This document shows positions 1-8,206 of a stretch of 49,090 nt of DNA, in pieces; the stretch's first letter is position 1; every line of letters begins with the position of its first letter. The notes beneath the pieces were generated by a model, which saw only the letters and a program-made list of their open reading frames with translations, was not told the origin of the DNA and did not search any database. Both the position numbers and the translations under genes were made by a program. This DNA is from Planctomycetales bacterium (lineage in GTDB: Bacteria; Planctomycetota; Planctomycetia; Isosphaerales; Isosphaeraceae): NCBI GenBank assembly GCA_027449865.1, contig DAIDKV010000208.1, positions 1-49,090 of the forward strand. Direction: 5' to 3'.

Positions 1-1193
1 GCCCGAGTCATCTCGGCATGCCCGACAAAGGTCACCGATCCCGCCGCGGCGGCCAGCCGACGGGCCTGCTCGGGCTTCTCGATCGGAACGATCGAGAGTC
101 CCTCGGCGAGGTCGGGGTCGAGGCCGCTGGCGACGAAAAGGTCGGCCCAGGCGGCGGCGCGGGCGATTCGCCGGGCGATCGGATAATCCTCGGCGCTTTC
201 CAGTTCGCGCAGGGCCGAGGCCGCCTCACTCGGATCATCGAGGGTCGATAGCCGCTGCAAGGCCGGCCCGATCGGCCCGGAGGCACGCGAGAGGATCGCG
301 ATCCGGCCGCCGCGGCGGACCAGGCCGGCCGCCGTCTCGATCGCGGCGGCCAGGTCTTCCAGTGAGGCGGGACGGTCGCCCGGATCGTCTCGGAATCCAA
401 CGCCCGCAATCACCAGTTCGGCTCGCTCGGGTGCCTCCATCGTCCAGTGCCGATCGATCGCGGCAATCCCCCGATCGCGAACGGCGACGTCGCGTCCGGC
501 GAGAATTTCCAGCATCCCTGACGCCGCCGCCAGAATCCCCACGTGAAACTGAGAGCCGAGCAACCAGCTCACCTCGGCCGCCTCTTCGAGTTCGGCCTCT
601 TGGCGATGAGACCGAGCTTCCGCGGAGCCGGCCGCGCCTCCCCCGCGGAACGCCTGAAGGGTTGACCGGTCGCTCATCCCGGGAAAGAGCAGGTTCCAGG
701 GCCCCCGATGGCCCCCCTCGGAGTTGTGACGGAGCAGGCCGACCGGCACGACGACATCGGCATCGGTCAGCGACCGATTCAGGTAGACCCTTCGTCCCGC
801 CCGGGTACTGGCGAGATACGCGATCCGTGAGCGGTCGTCGGGGTCATGTACCTCGACCGATCCCCCCCCATACAGGCCGCCGCCTGGCCTGGCCGGCGAG
901 ACGATCGTGATCGTCTCGCGATCGATCCCAGCACACCCAAGTACCTCGATCATGGCCGCCACGACGGTATCGACGCCCGGTATCTCCGGGTCGATCGCCA
1001 GCGCAACCTGGTCGCCCGGCACGAGCATCTGCCGGAACGCCGGAAAATCGTGGGGATGCTCCAGCGCTTCGGCGATGGCCGACACGGCGGCCGACGGATC
1101 GAGCCCTTCCGGCCCTCCCCACCGGGCAACCAGACGCTCTTCCGGAATCTCGAACTCCAGGTTCGACCCCTGGAAATCGACCTCGACTCGCAT
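1..1193 (-). CDS. LarA-like (DUF2088) domain protein, C-terminus cut by window edge
   Basis: The frame is open from the ATG at 1193 to the left edge, giving at least 397 residues, so only a short C-terminal piece should be missing. The N-terminus (MRVEVDFQGSNLEFEIPEER), the later PGDQVALAIDPE segment and the central VPVGLLRH...LLFPG segment follow the order of the nickel-pincer lactate racemase LarA/DUF2088 family. The aligned LarA region normally reads H..AGFSGGRK...PG. Here the His is kept but the Gly-Gly-Arg-Lys part is replaced (HRGPWN), so the lysine that holds the nickel cofactor in LarA appears to be absent, and the enzymatic role is uncertain. An in-frame ATG at 1349 would add 52 residues of low-complexity sequence unlike the family; I prefer 1193. 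It lies downstream of the porin gene on the same strand. Confidence 0.75.
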   Translation of the reverse strand, partial: MRVEVDFQGSNLEFEIPEERLVARWGGPEGLDPSAAVSAIAEALEHPHDFPAFRQMLVPGDQVALAIDPEIPGVDTVVAAMIEVLGCAGIDRETITIVSPARPGGGLYGGGSVEVHDPDDRSRIAYLASTRAGRRVYLNRSLTDADVVVPVGLLRHNSEGGHRGPWNLLFPGMSDRSTLQAFRGGGAAGSAEARSHRQEAELEEAAEVSWLLGSQFHVGILAAASGMLEILAGRDVAVRDRGIAAIDRHWTMEAPERAELVIAGVGFRDDPGDRPASLEDLAAAIETAAGLVRRGGRIAILSRASGPIGPALQRLSTLDDPSEAASALRELESAEDYPIARRIARAAAWADLFVASGLDPDLAEGLSIVPIEKPEQARRLAAAAGSVTFVGHAEMTR

Positions 1194-1355
1194 CGAACGG
1201 CCCCGAGTGACCCGGCCTGGCGGCCGGCGATATTCGACCCCCGCAACGCCGGAGGATCGCTCGACCCCCGCCCGAAATGATAGGCCCTCGTTCGCGGCAG
1301 GGTCAAGCGAGACCGAGGCCGCAACTCCCGCGCCGGCGGCACGGGACATCGGCGC

Positions 1356-3065
1356 TCAGAAGTAGAACTGGAACCGGAGCCAGAGCAAATCATTCGTCGA
1401 CCGGAACCCGCCCGACCGGAAATAGATCGGCTGGCCAAACATCGAGTGCTGCCAGTCGAAGTAAATCTTGATCGATCGGTTCAGATACCAGTTCATCCCC
1501 ACGTCGGTCATGTTCACGTGGTTGGTCCAGAGATTCGGGTCGGCCAGCCCCGAGGTGAACACCTGATTCGAGACCGAGACGTTGCTGAACCGAAAGAACG
1601 GCTCGAATGCACCCAGGCCAAACTTCCCCGGGCGGAGGTCAAACCGGCGGATCGGGTCGACCACGGTCCGCTCGGCGAGCGTCTCGCCAGTCAACAAATA
1701 CGCAAGGGCAATGTAATACCCATCGGCCTGGAGCGGGACCGGCCTTCGGTTGTCGACAGCGTAACTGTCAATCCCGCCGCCAAACGAACCGATCAGGGAG
1801 AGTCCCCCATAATAGTAGGCCAGGTGTAAATCGTAGAGCTGGCGCAACCCCCGCTCTCGGGTGTTCGAGTTGAACGCCAGGAACGGAACGGCGGCGTTGT
1901 TCACCGGATCGGTGTCGTTCAGCCCCACGGCGGCGGCGTTGACGTTGGTCCGCATCACTGCCGGCTGATCGATGTTGTCCTGAATGCCATAGTCGAACGA
2001 GCCGCCAAAGTTCAGACGCTTGAGGAACGAGTCCGTCCGAACGAACGGCTGGAAGTTCAGGAAGGCGACCACATCCTTCGCGGAGTTGTAGTCCTGAATC
2101 GAGTTCCGCGGTCCATCGAACATCCCAACCGCGTACTCGATCCGATCCTCCAGAAAAGAGCCCCACTCCTGGATGCCGACCATCCGGTTGAGACCGAAAT
2201 TCTCATTGAAAAGCGAACGCTCGGGCGTAATCAACCGCCAGTTATTGAGCTTGTACCACTCGTAAGCGAAGGGAACCTTGAATCGGCCGATTCGGAACTG
2301 AAAACGTGGATCATAGTTAAAATTGAGGAAGACGTTCAAAAAGCCGAACGTCGTGTAGCTCCGCTGGAACGAGAGCTGGTAGGTGATCGGCCGGGTGTAG
2401 TGACCCTGGAAGTAAAATCGCGTTCGGGGGATGTAAAAACCGCTGTGAGTCAACGCCTGTGTCGCGCCCAGGTAGTCCAGCGAGTCAGCCTGCAACTCAG
2501 CCCGGAATTTCAGGATGAACTCGTCGTCCTCGGTCGCGAACCCGACCCCATCCTTGCCGTAGTCAAAATAACCCTTGAGCGGAACCCGGCCGAGTCGGCG
2601 ATTCCCCTTGATCTGTGCATTCGGCAGGAGACGAAGACCGCTCGAGCGCATACCCCCCTCGGTATAGGCCTCGGGAGGCAACTCGGGACTGTCCGCCGGT
2701 CCGATCCCCGCGAGACCACTGTCCTTCGGATCGCCTGGGCCGGCTCCATCGCTCTCGCCCGAATCCCTGGAATCCTTCTCCTTGACCTTCGTCGAAAGGT
2801 CCTTGACCTCCTTCGTGAGCTTCTGATTCTCGTCCGAGAGCTTTTCGAGCCGGTCGAGCAGCTTCCTGTTCTGCTCTTCCAGCTTCTTGAGCCGCTCCTC
2901 GACCGAGTCGTCCTTCGCGGAACCGGTCGATGCGGAGGATCCGTTCGGATCGTTGGAGGGCAAGGGCGGTGTCTGGCCGAGAGCGGGCGTCCGGAGCCCG
3001 GCCCCGAGGCTGAGCGAGACGACCAGCCAGCCGGCTCGTGCCAGGCGCCCTCGGCCGTAAGCCAT
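1356..3065 (-). CDS. Outer-membrane porin, phosphate-selective O/P type
   Basis: Protein of 569 residues. It begins with a signal peptide (basic start, hydrophobic stretch to about residue 30, ALGQ cleavage-like site), followed by a charged coiled coil (about residues 54–97, EERLKKLEEQ and similar heptads), an acidic linker, and a beta-rich C-terminal barrel. The barrel starts with PLKGYFDYGKDGVGF and contains short alternating strands rich in Tyr/Phe/Arg, ending in LWLRFQFYF with a terminal aromatic typical of outer-membrane barrels. This arrangement matches Pfam phosphate-selective porin O/P proteins, which are common in planctomycetes with a coiled-coil spacer before the barrel. The inferred role is diffusion of anions or small solutes across the outer membrane; actual selectivity cannot be read from sequence. 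A Shine–Dalgarno-like GGGGAGG precedes the ATG. A promoter candidate with a dyad in its spacer lies upstream at 3285–3313. Confidence 0.85.
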   Translation of the reverse strand: MAYGRGRLARAGWLVVSLSLGAGLRTPALGQTPPLPSNDPNGSSASTGSAKDDSVEERLKKLEEQNRKLLDRLEKLSDENQKLTKEVKDLSTKVKEKDSRDSGESDGAGPGDPKDSGLAGIGPADSPELPPEAYTEGGMRSSGLRLLPNAQIKGNRRLGRVPLKGYFDYGKDGVGFATEDDEFILKFRAELQADSLDYLGATQALTHSGFYIPRTRFYFQGHYTRPITYQLSFQRSYTTFGFLNVFLNFNYDPRFQFRIGRFKVPFAYEWYKLNNWRLITPERSLFNENFGLNRMVGIQEWGSFLEDRIEYAVGMFDGPRNSIQDYNSAKDVVAFLNFQPFVRTDSFLKRLNFGGSFDYGIQDNIDQPAVMRTNVNAAAVGLNDTDPVNNAAVPFLAFNSNTRERGLRQLYDLHLAYYYGGLSLIGSFGGGIDSYAVDNRRPVPLQADGYYIALAYLLTGETLAERTVVDPIRRFDLRPGKFGLGAFEPFFRFSNVSVSNQVFTSGLADPNLWTNHVNMTDVGMNWYLNRSIKIYFDWQHSMFGQPIYFRSGGFRSTNDLLWLRFQFYF

Positions 3066-3284
3066 CTCGCGCCTGCCTCCCCTGGGCCGAACCTCGATCC
3101 GGGATCAGACCAGACTCCCAGCCCGTTCGGGCAAGTCGAGCCCCTGAGTCCGGCCGTCCAAATCTCTGGCTCATCGGACCGGCGCGGACCGTTCCTTGAA
3201 AAAATCCCGAAAACCCCGAGAGAATCGCCTGAGAGGTGCGAGAGGGATCCCTTGCTCCGACTGGCAAGGAGAGCTTTCAGGGGA

Positions 3285-3313
3285 TACTTACGGGAATCCC
3301 GGGGATTCGGCAA
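3285..3313 (-). promoter_or_regulatory. Candidate sigma70-type promoter of the porin gene with internal dyad
   Basis: Reading the minus strand, TTGCCG (3313–3308) and TAAGTA (3290–3285) are separated by exactly 17 bases. The spacer is largely a perfect dyad, GAATCCC-G-GGGATTC (3294–3308). It would give a leader of roughly 210 bases before the porin start at 3065. A protein binding the dyad would sit directly between the -35 and -10 boxes. Confidence 0.4.
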
Positions 3314-3335
3314 CGGCAAAAGCGTACCGGGCGAA

Positions 3336-4232
3336 TCAGAGACGATCGGATGCCGCGATGCTCCTTTCGGAACCCGCTTCGATCATCGCCTCGCTAATCT
3401 TCCAGAGCCTTTGAGCGGCGTTGCGATTCTGCGCCTCGCGCGACGGCACCGCCGGTTTGCATTTATCAAAGTATCGGCCCGAAACGCCTTCGACCTCCGG
3501 CGAACTCGCCAGGTGGATCGTCGTCTTCGCCCCCGCCTCGGGCGAGATCGCGGCGAACGGTGCGATTGCCTTGAAGAGAAAGCCCATCCAGCCCGTGAAC
3601 TCGCTGAAGAATCGCGTTCGTACAAATCCCGGATGGAGCGAGTTGGCCGTCACCCCGGTCCCTTCGATCCGACGCGCCAGCTCATCGGTGAACAGAATGT
3701 TCGCCAGCTTCGATTGCTGATAGGCCCGCCATCCACCGTACTTGCGACGCTCCTGCTGGAGGTCGTCGAAATCAATCCGACCGCCCCGATGGGCCTCCGA
3801 GGCCACATTCACCACCCGAGCAGGGGCGCTGGCCTTCAGCAGCGGAAGGAGTTCCTGCGTGAGCAGGAAATACGAGAAATGGTTCAGAGCGAGGGTCATC
3901 TCGATTCCGTCGGCGCTTTCCCGCCGCTCGAGGAGCATCCCGCCCGCGTTGTTAACCAGCACGTCGAGCCGATCGAGTCGGTCGCGGACCTCCGCGGCCA
4001 GCCGACGGACCTCCGCCTGCACCGAGAGATCGGCAACCATCGACTCCAGGGCGTTCGAGCCGGTCTCCGACCGGATCCGATCGAGGGTCGCGGCGCAGCG
4101 CTCGACCGACCGGCCGACGACCATCACCCGCGCCCCCATTCGGGCCAACTCGCGGGCGGTGATTTCGCCGATTCCGGAGGTCGCCCCGGTGACGAGGCAG
4201 GTCTTTCCTTTCATCGATCCGTCGGTCGCCAT
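3336..4232 (-). CDS. Short-chain dehydrogenase/reductase (retinol dehydrogenase-like)
   Basis: Protein of 298 residues, a normal length for a classical SDR. The Rossmann cofactor motif TGATSGIG is at residues 15–22, NNAG at 94–97, the catalytic Ser at about 145 (VNVASEAH), and the YxxxK pair at Tyr171/Lys175 (YQQSK). The arrangement resembles the WWOX/retinol dehydrogenase-like SDR subgroup, NAD(P)(H)-dependent oxidoreductases of unpredictable substrate. The ATG at 4232 is chosen because a GGAG sits eight bases upstream and the previous cupin gene stops just before it; the frame is open further upstream but overlaps the cupin. It follows the cupin gene by 25 bases on the same strand, so the two are probably co-transcribed. 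The substrate is unknown. Confidence 0.88.
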   Translation of the reverse strand: MATDGSMKGKTCLVTGATSGIGEITARELARMGARVMVVGRSVERCAATLDRIRSETGSNALESMVADLSVQAEVRRLAAEVRDRLDRLDVLVNNAGGMLLERRESADGIEMTLALNHFSYFLLTQELLPLLKASAPARVVNVASEAHRGGRIDFDDLQQERRKYGGWRAYQQSKLANILFTDELARRIEGTGVTANSLHPGFVRTRFFSEFTGWMGFLFKAIAPFAAISPEAGAKTTIHLASSPEVEGVSGRYFDKCKPAVPSREAQNRNAAQRLWKISEAMIEAGSERSIAASDRL

Positions 4233-4257
4233 GGCGTGGTCTCCGGTCGCGGTTCGT

Positions 4258-4623
4258 TCATTCGGGGTCGCGATGGGCGGCCTCAAGTCCGAAGGCCGGC
4301 AGGCAGACGGCGATATATTCAGCGCCCTCGGGATCGGGGGTGCTGTACCGAATCCACTCGCCCCGACGAACGACCACCGCCTGTCCGGCGTCCACTTCGA
4401 TCGTTCCGTCGCGGTGTTCGACACGAAGCCGTCCGGCCAGGACGACTGTGTATTCGTCAAACTCGGGCGTCTGGCCCGGCTCGACCCATCCGCCGGGGCT
4501 CCGCATCCGCGCGATGCTCACCGCGGCCTCGCCGTTGTTCACGCGACCGACGAACTCGTCGATGAGTTTGGGCTTGTTCCCGGCCGCCTCCACCCGAGTC
4601 GGGCCCGCGATCCGCTCCGGCAT
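4258..4623 (-). CDS. Small single-domain cupin protein
   Basis: Protein of 121 residues with the pattern of a single conserved beta-barrel cupin_2 domain: PGQTPEFDEYTVVLAGRLRV (motif 1 region, with fewer His ligands than usual), an intermediate strand with EVDAGQAVVVRRGEW, and a final strand YIAVCLPAFG. Motif 1 normally has two His and a Glu for the metal. Here only the Glu/Asp pair near FDEYT is evident, so metal binding is doubtful. A clear GAGGGA precedes the ATG at 4623. Such proteins act as small-molecule sensors, isomerases or sugar-binding barrels; nothing more specific can be said. It sits immediately upstream of the SDR gene on the same strand. Confidence 0.78.
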   Translation of the reverse strand: MPERIAGPTRVEAAGNKPKLIDEFVGRVNNGEAAVSIARMRSPGGWVEPGQTPEFDEYTVVLAGRLRVEHRDGTIEVDAGQAVVVRRGEWIRYSTPDPEGAEYIAVCLPAFGLEAAHRDPE

Positions 4624-4725
4624 CGACCGATTCCCTCAATGAGATCACCCGTCGCGGACCGACCGACAGGCAGGACGCGACGGGATCATGCTAGGCCCGC
4701 TCGCCCGCGAGCGTCAAGGGACCGA

Positions 4726-6276
4726 TCAGGCCGCCCGCGATCCTCGAAAACCTTCGCGCCCCTCGACCACCGCCGTTAGTGCCAGGGCCATCCTCTCGAA
4801 GACCTCACCCCAGGCGTTCAATCGAGACTGTCGGAAGAGCCGGAGGGTCGGATACCAGGGAGAATCGTCTTGGCCGGTCATCCATCGCCACTCCGAGGCG
4901 ACCGAGAGCCCCATCCAGACCGGAACACCCATCCCCCCCGCCAGATGGGCCACCGCCGAATCGGGCGCGATAACCAGGTCGAGGTTCGCGACAATCGCCG
5001 CGGTCTCGCTGAAATCCCGGGCACGCCGGCCAGGAAGCTCGACCACCGGAAAGCGACCACCCAGACCAGCGATTTGCTCCGTTCCGTGCTCCGCCTGAAG
5101 GCTGACAAGACAGATTCCTGGAATCCGGGCGATGGGCTCCAACTCGGCCAGCCGAAACGATCGCCAGTGGTCGGCTCGATGCTTCGGCTGCCCCTGCCAG
5201 GCGATCCCTATCCGAAACGGTCGAACACCCGTCTCCTGGTCGACGGATGTCGAGGCATCGAGAATCGATCGCCAGTGTTCGGACTGTGCTGGCTCGGCCT
5301 GGAGGTACGGAACCCGCGCCGGTATCGTCTCAACCGTGGTCCCCAGGATCGCCGGCAGGCTCATCAGCGGGGCATGGATGTGGCAGGCCGGTTCGAAACC
5401 CTGACCATCGCAGGCCAGGTCAACTCCTTCACACCTCGAGAGCAGCCGGACCAGCGACGGCTGGCAGAGGAGCGTCACACGCCCTCCCAGCGCCTTGACC
5501 ATCGGCGCGAACCGGACGAACTGGAGCGTGTCGCCATAGCCCTGCTCGAAGTGGAGCAGGAGCGTCTGCTCGTCGAACCGTCCTCCGTTCCAGAACGTCC
5601 GGTTGATCCGAACGCCTCCGTGCTTGGGATGGCTGAGCCGCCACTCATGCTCGGGCCATCCCTGCTCGTATTGGCCGGTCGCCAGCAAGGCGTAAGCCCG
5701 GTTGCGCCGAAGGTCGGGGTTGAGCGGGTCGATGGCGACCCCTCGGTCGTAGAGCGCCAGGGCTTCCCGCCAGCGTCCCTGCCGGACGAGATTTACCGCC
5801 GCATTTTGAAGGGCCTCGACTGAATCCGGGCACATTTGAAGCGCCTGCTCCAGCATCGGCGCGGCCCCGTCGAAGTCGCCCCTGTTCGAAACGACGGACC
5901 CCAGGCTCATCACCGCGTGAAAGATCCGGGGATGGATCGCCAGCGCGGTCCGGAAGCACTCCTCGGCCTCGGGATCGCGTTCCTGGGTCATGAGCAGGAG
6001 GCCAAGGTTGGTCCAGACCCGATAGTCGTTGGGGTGGCTTCGCGCCGCCTCTCGATAGATCGCCTCGGCTTCCTCGGCACGATCCTGCCGCCAGACCGCG
6101 ACGCCCAGCTCATTGAGGGCATCGATGTCTCCTGGATCGATCGCCAGCGCCTGGCGCGAGACCGCCTCGGCCTCGGCATATCGCCCCTCAAGAGCCAGAC
6201 GAACCGCCCGGTCGCGCCGCGAGGTCTCCCCCGCCGACGACCCATCGACCTCCTCCATCCCCGCCATCTCGAACAT
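4726..6276 (-). CDS. TPR protein with glycosyltransferase family 9-like C-terminal domain
   Basis: Protein of 516 residues. The N-terminal half (about residues 20–210) is made of tetratricopeptide repeats, for example ALEGRYAEAEAVSRQALAID, GDIDALNELGVAVWRQ and later 34-residue units. The C-terminal half has the signature of the TPR-linked heptosyltransferase-like domain: FRIGIAWQGQPKHRADHWRS, an ARDFSETAAIVANLDLVI segment and the closing motif APDSAVAHLAGGMGVPVW followed by EWRWM. Similar proteins are widespread in planctomycetes and proteobacteria and are presumed to take part in surface polysaccharide or protein glycosylation, without a defined acceptor. The start at 6276 has GGGAGG eight bases upstream. 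It is divergent from the zinc-ribbon gene at 6584. Confidence 0.85.
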   Translation of the reverse strand: MFEMAGMEEVDGSSAGETSRRDRAVRLALEGRYAEAEAVSRQALAIDPGDIDALNELGVAVWRQDRAEEAEAIYREAARSHPNDYRVWTNLGLLLMTQERDPEAEECFRTALAIHPRIFHAVMSLGSVVSNRGDFDGAAPMLEQALQMCPDSVEALQNAAVNLVRQGRWREALALYDRGVAIDPLNPDLRRNRAYALLATGQYEQGWPEHEWRLSHPKHGGVRINRTFWNGGRFDEQTLLLHFEQGYGDTLQFVRFAPMVKALGGRVTLLCQPSLVRLLSRCEGVDLACDGQGFEPACHIHAPLMSLPAILGTTVETIPARVPYLQAEPAQSEHWRSILDASTSVDQETGVRPFRIGIAWQGQPKHRADHWRSFRLAELEPIARIPGICLVSLQAEHGTEQIAGLGGRFPVVELPGRRARDFSETAAIVANLDLVIAPDSAVAHLAGGMGVPVWMGLSVASEWRWMTGQDDSPWYPTLRLFRQSRLNAWGEVFERMALALTAVVEGREGFRGSRAA

Positions 6277-6583
6277 GGTTCCGGCCTCCCGCCCCTCCTG
6301 GGCGCCAGTAATTTAGCCGGACTCCCTCTCTGCTCCAAGCCCGTCTCTTCAAGGCACCACCATCATCCACCACCAAATCCGACGACGACGGCCAGGATTG
6401 GCCTGCTACCTGCATACCGCCGGAAACGTCCGAAGAAGTGCGGGATCGCGTGTGGTTCCCTTTGCCATACCTCGACGTGCCCGCCTGATGTTGATTTAAA
6501 GCAACAACCGATTTGGCGCCGCCCAGACGGTTCGATTAATCTGCCAACGCCACTGGTGAATCGTCGGTTCCGGGGACCCGCTC
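6277..6583. other. Divergent intergenic region with promoter and dyad candidates
   Basis: No gene is seen in these 307 bases between divergent genes. On the plus strand TTGGCG (6513–6518) and ATTAAT (6535–6540), 16 bases apart, form a modest promoter candidate for the zinc-ribbon gene. Just upstream is a near-perfect 16-base dyad, GTTGATTTAAAGCAAC (6490–6505, one mismatched pair), which could be an operator. The region is locally richer in A/T than its surroundings. Confidence 0.35.
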
Positions 6584-7297
6584 ATGTACATTCGCTGTCC
6601 AAACTGCGGACGACGTGGGCACTTGCCGGACAAGTGGGCGCCCGAGGCTCACAGCCTCCGGTGCCGGAAGTGCCGTGCGATGTTCAAGACGCCTGAACTG
6701 GCCCCCAGCGGAGCTGGCCAGGCTCTGACGGCCGGGTTCGACGCCATCGCAGGCGTCGGACGCGCGGAGACACGATCGGCCTATCGAAACGACGGATTCT
6801 TCAGCGGGTTTGATGATCCCCCGGTCGGCACGCGTCTGGCAAGCCCGGGCGACTCCAACTACGAGCTGACCTTCACACTGGGCGACGCCGAGGGCGAGTC
6901 CGACCCGGAATGGGGTCCCATCCCGGATTCAACGAGTCCTGAGCCCCCCAGTTCCGATGAGATTCCCGTTCTGGCGCCGGTCTCGATCGAGAGCGACGAG
7001 TCGTGGGCGTATCGATTCCTTCGGTTGTGGCGCACCCGGATGATCGTCACGGCCTCGGTTCTTTTCGGCGTCGGCCTGCCGGTCCTGGGCTACCTCCTCT
7101 TCCAACTGCTCCGACCAGGTTCGGCTCCGGATCGGACGACCGCGGCGCTGATCGCCGGACTCGCCAGTGCCCTGGCCCTTCTCATGCTCTCCGTCCCGCT
7201 CCTTCTGCTGGCTTCCTTCATGGCCGAGCTCGTCCGCGAGGTGCGCAGACTCGGCGATCTCTCCACCGATCGAACCAACGTCCGCAACCGTCTCTGA
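6584..7297 (+). CDS. Zinc-ribbon protein with two membrane segments, unknown function
   Basis: Protein of 237 residues. It opens with a compact zinc ribbon, CPNC (Cys5, Cys8) and CRKC (Cys27, Cys30), the MJ0042-type knuckle frequent at the start of planctomycete membrane proteins. A hydrophilic, acidic Pro/Ser-rich linker follows (about residues 40–145). Two hydrophobic segments come next, about 150–172 (VTASVLFGVGLPVLGYLLF) and 185–212 (Ala/Leu-rich), and the protein ends in a short charged tail. The likely topology places both ends in the cytoplasm with the zinc ribbon inside. No catalytic motif is visible and I do not recognise a specific function. The start ATG directly precedes the first Cys motif; the ribosome site is weak. 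Confidence 0.75.
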   Translation: MYIRCPNCGRRGHLPDKWAPEAHSLRCRKCRAMFKTPELAPSGAGQALTAGFDAIAGVGRAETRSAYRNDGFFSGFDDPPVGTRLASPGDSNYELTFTLGDAEGESDPEWGPIPDSTSPEPPSSDEIPVLAPVSIESDESWAYRFLRLWRTRMIVTASVLFGVGLPVLGYLLFQLLRPGSAPDRTTAALIAGLASALALLMLSVPLLLLASFMAELVREVRRLGDLSTDRTNVRNRL

Positions 7298-7427
7298 TCC
7301 CGGATTCGCAAAAACCCACCCAGATCTCGCACCAGGAAAATCCGATTCCTTGCGCCGTTCGCTCTCGCTGGCGACTTTTCGGAAAAAGAATTCTGGGAAA
7401 AATCCCGGGAAGACGCCGGAAATTTCC

Positions 7428-7433
7428 TATACT
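7428..7433 (+). promoter_or_regulatory. Possible -10 element before the 7485 gene
   Basis: TATACT lies 51 bases before the ATG at 7485 in an A/T-rich patch, but no convincing -35 box is found at 16–18 bases upstream. Kept only as a weak candidate. Confidence 0.25.
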
Positions 7434-7484
7434 CCGGGGCAAGAGGATGGGCAACTTGAAGATTCCGCGGTAGAGGCAACGATC

Positions 7485-8033
7485 ATGGCAATCATCGCGA
7501 AGACAGCGATTGTTCGGTCGACGTGGCGACGACCCGGGCCGATCCGGAAGCGTCTGGGGGTTCAGACAGGCCGTCCGGGGGCATGGACGACCGACGAGTC
7601 GGGCGAGTATCGGAAGCGTCTGGAGGCGTGGACAGGGAGTCTTGGCCCTCGGAACGAGGTGGAGCGTTATCTGGTGGAGCGGGCGGTCTCGCTCTCCTGG
7701 CAGATCGATCAGGCCGATCGGCCTCGGCTTTCGGAGGGATCGGCCGAGATCGCGGAGGTCAAGGACACCTCCGAGCGGATGCTTCGCTATCAGCTTGCCT
7801 GTGGCCGGGTGCTGCTGCGAACCCTCGACGCGTTGACCCGGATGCGCGAAGCGGGCGATTCCAGGTCCCCCGCGGGTGAAACGGGCGACCTGCGCGTCCA
7901 GACCGGATCGCGACGACGGGTCGGCGGGTACCCGATCCCGATCGACCCGGCCCCAACGGTGGCCTGTGCTGATCGGATTCCGGTCCGGCTCCGTCGGGCC
8001 CGAGCCGCCGAGGCGGCGGCCTCGGCCAGTTGA
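7485..8033 (+). CDS. Uncharacterised 182-residue protein, possibly a remnant of a planctomycete family
   Basis: The ATG at 7485 opens a 182-residue frame: a basic N-terminus, then SGEYRKRLEAWTGSLGP, NEVERYLVERAVSLSWQIDQ, a basic Ser/Arg-rich middle and an Ala-rich tail. The segment in which a Glu-rich helix is followed by 'LVERAVSLSWQID' recalls a large uncharacterised planctomycete family that begins with a TGPRTPEGK...LKHG motif; that motif is missing here, so this could be a decayed copy. I cannot assign a function. The frame extends upstream to 7167 but that part overlaps the previous gene and is probably not translated. Coding status is moderately supported by third-position G/C preference. 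Confidence 0.5.
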   Translation: MAIIAKTAIVRSTWRRPGPIRKRLGVQTGRPGAWTTDESGEYRKRLEAWTGSLGPRNEVERYLVERAVSLSWQIDQADRPRLSEGSAEIAEVKDTSERMLRYQLACGRVLLRTLDALTRMREAGDSRSPAGETGDLRVQTGSRRRVGGYPIPIDPAPTVACADRIPVRLRRARAAEAAASAS

Positions 8034-8086
8034 AGACATAACGATCCCCGGGATTGTTAAGGTCGGTGGTCGCCGAGACTTCGCGC

Positions 8087-8117
8087 TTGGCAATCCGGAT
8101 GGCGCCCGTTCTATAAT
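8087..8117 (+). promoter_or_regulatory. Candidate promoter of the 8207–22047 cluster
   Basis: A perfect -10 hexamer TATAAT (8112–8117) is preceded by TTGGCA (8087–8092) with a 19-base spacer, slightly long. Transcription would begin about 85 bases before the first gene of the cluster. The exact consensus -10 is striking in such GC-rich DNA. Confidence 0.55.
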
Positions 8118-8206
8118 GAACGTCCATCCGGGTCGCCGCCTCTCTCGGCGACCTCCCGGCCGGGATTCTCCGGCCACTGGCTCGACCATCCCGGCGGGAT
8201 TCCCCG

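Noticed and set aside
2400-4565. A 721-codon plus-strand frame across the porin, SDR and cupin genes
   Set aside because: It crosses three well-supported minus-strand genes and an intergenic promoter region, and has no recognisable domain.
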